From assembly GCA_037176705.1 (NCBI GenBank), contig CM073887.1, positions 87,554,348 through 87,618,347 on the forward strand: a stretch of 64,000 bases of DNA, in the 5' to 3' direction. Shown here piece after piece: positions 60,997-64,000 of this stretch; position 1 is the first letter of the stretch, and every line of letters starts with the position of its first letter. The stretch comes from Molossus alvarezi (lineage: Eukaryota > Chordata > Mammalia > Chiroptera > Molossidae). A program made the translations under genes and the position numbers. The notes below the pieces were generated by a model. It did not search any database, was not told the DNA's origin, and saw nothing but the letters and a program-made list of their open reading frames with translations.

Positions 60997-61589
60997 ATTT
61001 ATTTATTTATTTATTTATTTATTTTTGTTGATCCTCACCCAGGGATATATTTTTTTCCATTATTTTTTAGATAGAGTGGAAGGGAGGGAGGGAGTGGGGA
61101 AGAGAGAGAGACAGACAGACAGACAGACACAGAGAGTGAATAAGAAACATCATTGTGCCCTGGCCGGTTTGGCTCAGCGGTTAGAGTGTCGGCCTGCGGT
61201 CCGGAGAGACCGGGGTTCGGTTCCCGCTAAGGGCATGTACTTCGGTTGCAGTTTGTCCCCGGCCCTGGTTGGTCGTGCGGGTGGCAACCACTCGATGTGT
61301 CCCTTGACGTCGATGTTTCTGTCTCTCTCTCCCTTCCTCTCTCTCCCTCCCACTCTATCTGTACAAAAAATGGAAAAATATCCTCGAGTGAGGATAAAAA
61401 AAAAAAGAAAAAAAAAAAAAGAAACATCATTGTGAGAGAGATACATTGATTTGATTGCCTTCCACAAGACCCCAACCAGAGCCGGGGATTGAACATGCAA
61501 CCATTAAGTGCCCTTGACTGGTAATCAAGCCCGTAACCCTTTGGTGCATGGGCAAATGTTCTAACCACTGAGAAAACCAGCCAGGGCTG
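60997..61589 (-). repeat. Ves SINE, interrupted
   Basis: Reverse-oriented, with a (TTTA)n tail at 60997-61023 and head end at 61589 ('aaccagccagggctg'). Split by a plus-strand Ves SINE at 61157-61418. Confidence 0.88.
61157..61418 (+). repeat. Ves SINE, young subtype, nested in a Ves SINE
   Basis: Near-consensus. Perfect 15-bp TSD aagaaacatcattgt at 61142-61156 and 61419-61433. Open frames on both strands here are SINE translations. Confidence 0.95.
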
Positions 61590-62575
61590 CTGTTGGTATT
61601 TTAATAGGGATTGCATTGAATCTGTGGATTGCTTTGGGTAATATGGACATTTTAATAATGTTAATTCTTCCAATTCATGAACATAGTATATGCTTCCACT
61701 TGTTTGTATCTTCCTTTGTTTCTTTTTTCAATGTCCTATAGTTTCCCAAGTATAGGTCTTTTACCTCCTTGGTTAAGTTTATTCCCAAGTATCTTATTAT
61801 TTTTGTTGTTGTTGCAGTGGTAAATGGGATTTTCTTTTTTTTTCTTTTCTAATTGCTGTTATTGAGAGTTCATTATTGATGTATAAAAATGCTGTTGGTT
61901 CCTTGATGTTAATTTTATATCTTGTTACTATGCCGAATTCATTTATCAAATCTAGCAGTTTTGATAAAAAAACAAAAACAAAAACAAAACCAGGTGGAGT
62001 CTTTAGAGTTTTCTGTGTACAATATCATGTCATCTGTGAATAATGACAGTTTTACTTTCTCTTTTCCAGTTTGGATGCCTTTTATTTTTTCTTGTCTGAT
62101 CTCTGTGGCTAGAACTTTTCAGTACTGTGTTGAATAAGAGTGGTGAAAGCAGGCATCCCTGTCTTGTTCCTGATCTTAAGGGAACTGCTTTTAGTTTTTG
62201 CCCCATTAGTATGATGTTGGCTGTATTTGTAATATATGACCTTTATTATGTTGCTGTATTATTATGCTGAGTGAAATAAACCAGTTAAAGACAAATACTA
62301 CATTATCTCACTTTAATGTGGAATCTAATGAACAAAATAGGTCCAGAGGCATGGGTGCATGAAGCAAAATAACAGATCTCAGAAGGGAGGGGGGAGTGGA
62401 GAGGGGACAGGAAGAGATTAACCAAAGAACATTTATGCATATATGCATAACCCATGGACACAGACAATAGTGTGGGGAAGGCCTAGGGTGAGGTGGGAGC
62501 TGAGTGGAGGGAGGCAAAGGTAGGGGCAATGGGGGGCATCTGTAATAGTGTCAATAATAAAATAGTAATATATAT

Positions 62576-63152
62576 CTTATTATTTGTAAAATATTAAAAA
62601 TAATAAATGCACTTATGGTATTGATAAACTTTTTTTTAAAGTTAAAGATAATGTTAAGTTTTGTCATTTGACAGCTTGAATTTTTGTATCAATTTAGTAT
62701 ATGGAGACATTGAGTTTTAAGAGAGTACATGAGTTTTCAATTTGCCTGTAGTATGCTTTACTAAAGAGTTTAGTGATTCTTCTTTTGGAAAAATACAAAT
62801 TCATTCTGACTGAAGGCAGCGTATTACTTCTACGTGCTGCTGAGAACACAGGTTGATATAAGATGTCATGTGCCTATTAGCAATTGATGGCATTGATTTA
62901 ATTTTGTTTCTTCTCATTTCCTCTGTAAAAGTCCCACAGGTTTGCTGTATGATATTTTGCAGGATTTTTAAAAGGCCGGAATCAGTTCTGTACTTTGGTA
63001 GATTTAAAACAAAAACCTTTTGGGTGAGAAAGATCAGCTTCTCTTTGTCTAAAGCTTTCTATGTAAATTTTATCATCTTAGTATCAGAAGTCCAATTACA
63101 CATAATTTATTTTATGAGGGTTCTAGTGGTTTTTATTTGTAAAAATCTTTTT
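62576..63152. other. No recognised feature
   Basis: AT-rich; a long open frame (62868-63575) runs through it into the half-L1 and is not a gene. Confidence 0.45.
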
Positions 63153-64000
63153 AAAAACTTACCTTTATTGTTGGATGTATTACAGATGGCCCCCTGTTCG
63201 TCCCCTAGTGACCCCCCTCCTCCCCAACCCCCCCTCCCTCCTACCTTCCCACACTATTGTTTGTGTCCATTGGTTATGCATATACGCCTAGAAGTTCTTT
63301 GTTTTCTCTCTTCCAACCCTCCCTTCCCCCTTCCCTTTGAGGTTCATCAGTCTAACAACCAATTTGTACCTCTTAATTCCTTAATCTTTTTTACCCATCC
63401 CTCCAGCTCCCTCTCATTTGGCAAGGAACAAAAAGTTCTCTGTATCTGTATGTTTCTGTTCTGCTTGCTCATTTTGTTTGTAAATTCCATTGTTGATAGA
63501 TATGTATTTATTGCCATTTTAGTGTTCATATTTTTATTCTTCTCCTTCAAGAAGACTGTTCAACATTTCATGTAGTACCGGTTTGGTGTTGATTAACTCC
63601 TTTAGCTTTTTCTTATCTGGGAAACTCTTGATATGTCCATCAATTCTAAAGGATAGCTTTGCAGGATAGAGTAATCTTGGTTGTAGTCGTTTTTCATCAC
63701 TTTGAATATCTCTTGTCACCTTTCTGGCCTGCAAAGTTTCTTGTGAGAAATCAGCTGACAGTCTTATGGGAGCTCCTTTGTAGGTAATAGACTGCTTTTC
63801 TCTTGCTGCTTTTAAGATTCTCTGTCTTGCCCTGGCCTGTTTGGCTCAGCAGTTGGAGTGTTGGCCTGCGGACCAGAGAGTCCCGGGTTCGGTTCCCGCT
63901 AGGGGCACGTATCAAAACAAACAAACAAACAAAAAACAACAACAACAACAAAAAAGATTCTCTCTGTCTTTCTTTAACCTTTGGCATTTTGGTGATGATG
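63153..64000 (-). mobile_element. Half-L1 copy C, cut by window edge
   Basis: Antisense: A-tail side near 63165, a 3'UTR, then the ORF2-start stub at about 63500-63515 (MAINTYLST) joined directly to the L1 end segment (TNKMSKQNRN), and ORF1 C-terminus to the right (63534-63734: PRLLYPAKLSFRIDGHIKSF). Reverse transcriptase and endonuclease are absent between the stub and the 3'UTR. The same joint occurs in copy B. The 5' part lies beyond the window. A short SINE is nested at 63829-63953. Confidence 0.8.
63829..63953 (+). repeat. Short Ves-related SINE, head only, nested in half-L1 copy C
   Basis: Fourth short-form copy: head to 'ctaggggcacgtatc', then (AAAC)n and (AAC)n tail. TSD aagattctctgtctt (63814-63828) and aagattctctctgtctt (63954-63970). 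Confidence 0.9.

Larger units (their letters stand above)
60140..62575 (+). mobile_element. 5'-inverted (twin-primed) L1
   Basis: Two L1 segments in opposite orientation. 60140 to about 62255 is antisense ORF2, running from the reverse transcriptase region at the right ('gatgttggctgtatttgtaa') to a C-terminal region at the left ('gatgtagtcccatttgtttg'). About 62256-62575 is sense ORF2 end plus 3'UTR with 'tatgctgagtgaaataaacc' and an A-rich end. Order and orientation fit twin priming during L1 integration. SINEs interrupt it at 60310 and 60907-61589. No open ORF2 remains. Confidence 0.85.

Noticed and set aside
61025..61435. 136-codon open frame
   Set aside because: Made of two overlapping, oppositely oriented SINEs.
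62868..63575. 235-codon plus-strand open frame
   Set aside because: Its second half is the antisense of a half-L1 3'UTR and ORF2-start stub; the first half shows no family features.

Overview
The window looks like repeat-rich, intergenic or deep-intronic DNA from a bat, probably a yangochiropteran (inference). About fifty copies of a tRNA-headed SINE open with a variant of 'gccctggccggtttggctca' and carry a CT-rich middle, a 'cctcgggtgaggat' end and an A tail, which matches the Ves SINE family of that group as I know it. No intact cellular gene, tRNA gene, rRNA, CpG island or convincing exon was found. The recognisable coding sequence is all mobile-element sequence or broken retrocopies: LINE-1 (L1) fragments, a 5'-truncated GAPDH processed pseudogene (23381-23818, minus strand), and a degenerate, unidentified coding-like segment (43497-45783) split by a young L1.

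Layout. 1-3.4 kb: two L2 relics and two Ves SINEs. 3.9-6.1 kb: an ORF2-less 'half-L1' (HAL1-like copy A). 7.0-8.4 kb: a short L1 joining a 5'UTR to an ORF2 tail. 9-21 kb: many Ves SINEs and an old L1M (12.2-15.4 kb) that took in a long-terminal-repeat element, a Tigger transposon and four SINEs. 22-28 kb: MLT1 LTR, GAPDH pseudogene, L2 relics. 28.7-34.5 kb: a near full-length but dead L1 lacking the reverse transcriptase FADD box, inserted into a MIR. 36.2-41 kb: Tigger, old L1M and half-L1 copy B reworked by an inverted duplication. 43.3-45.8 kb: the coding-like segment with its L1 (415-codon open ORF2 tail). 50.2-52.6 kb: an L1 missing most of ORF2. 52.9-54.1 kb: a palindromic MITE, a Tigger end and a longer TIR element. 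60.1-62.6 kb: a 5'-inverted (twin-primed) L1 hosting several SINEs. 63.15 kb to the edge: half-L1 copy C.

How the parts relate. Autonomous L1s would supply the retrotransposition machinery; the Ves SINEs, half-L1s and processed pseudogene are its likely passengers, as their A tails and target-site duplications (TSDs) show. The most notable items are a half-L1 lineage whose two scorable copies share one ORF2-deletion junction, L1 deletions at internal short repeats, a 390-bp inverted duplication with an empty SINE site in one arm, and a roughly 95-bp SINE form lacking the usual 3' body. Family names (L1, L2, MIR, MLT1, Tigger, Ves, HAL1) come from recall of consensus features, not from a database search. 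The SINE-derived open frames are not genes.
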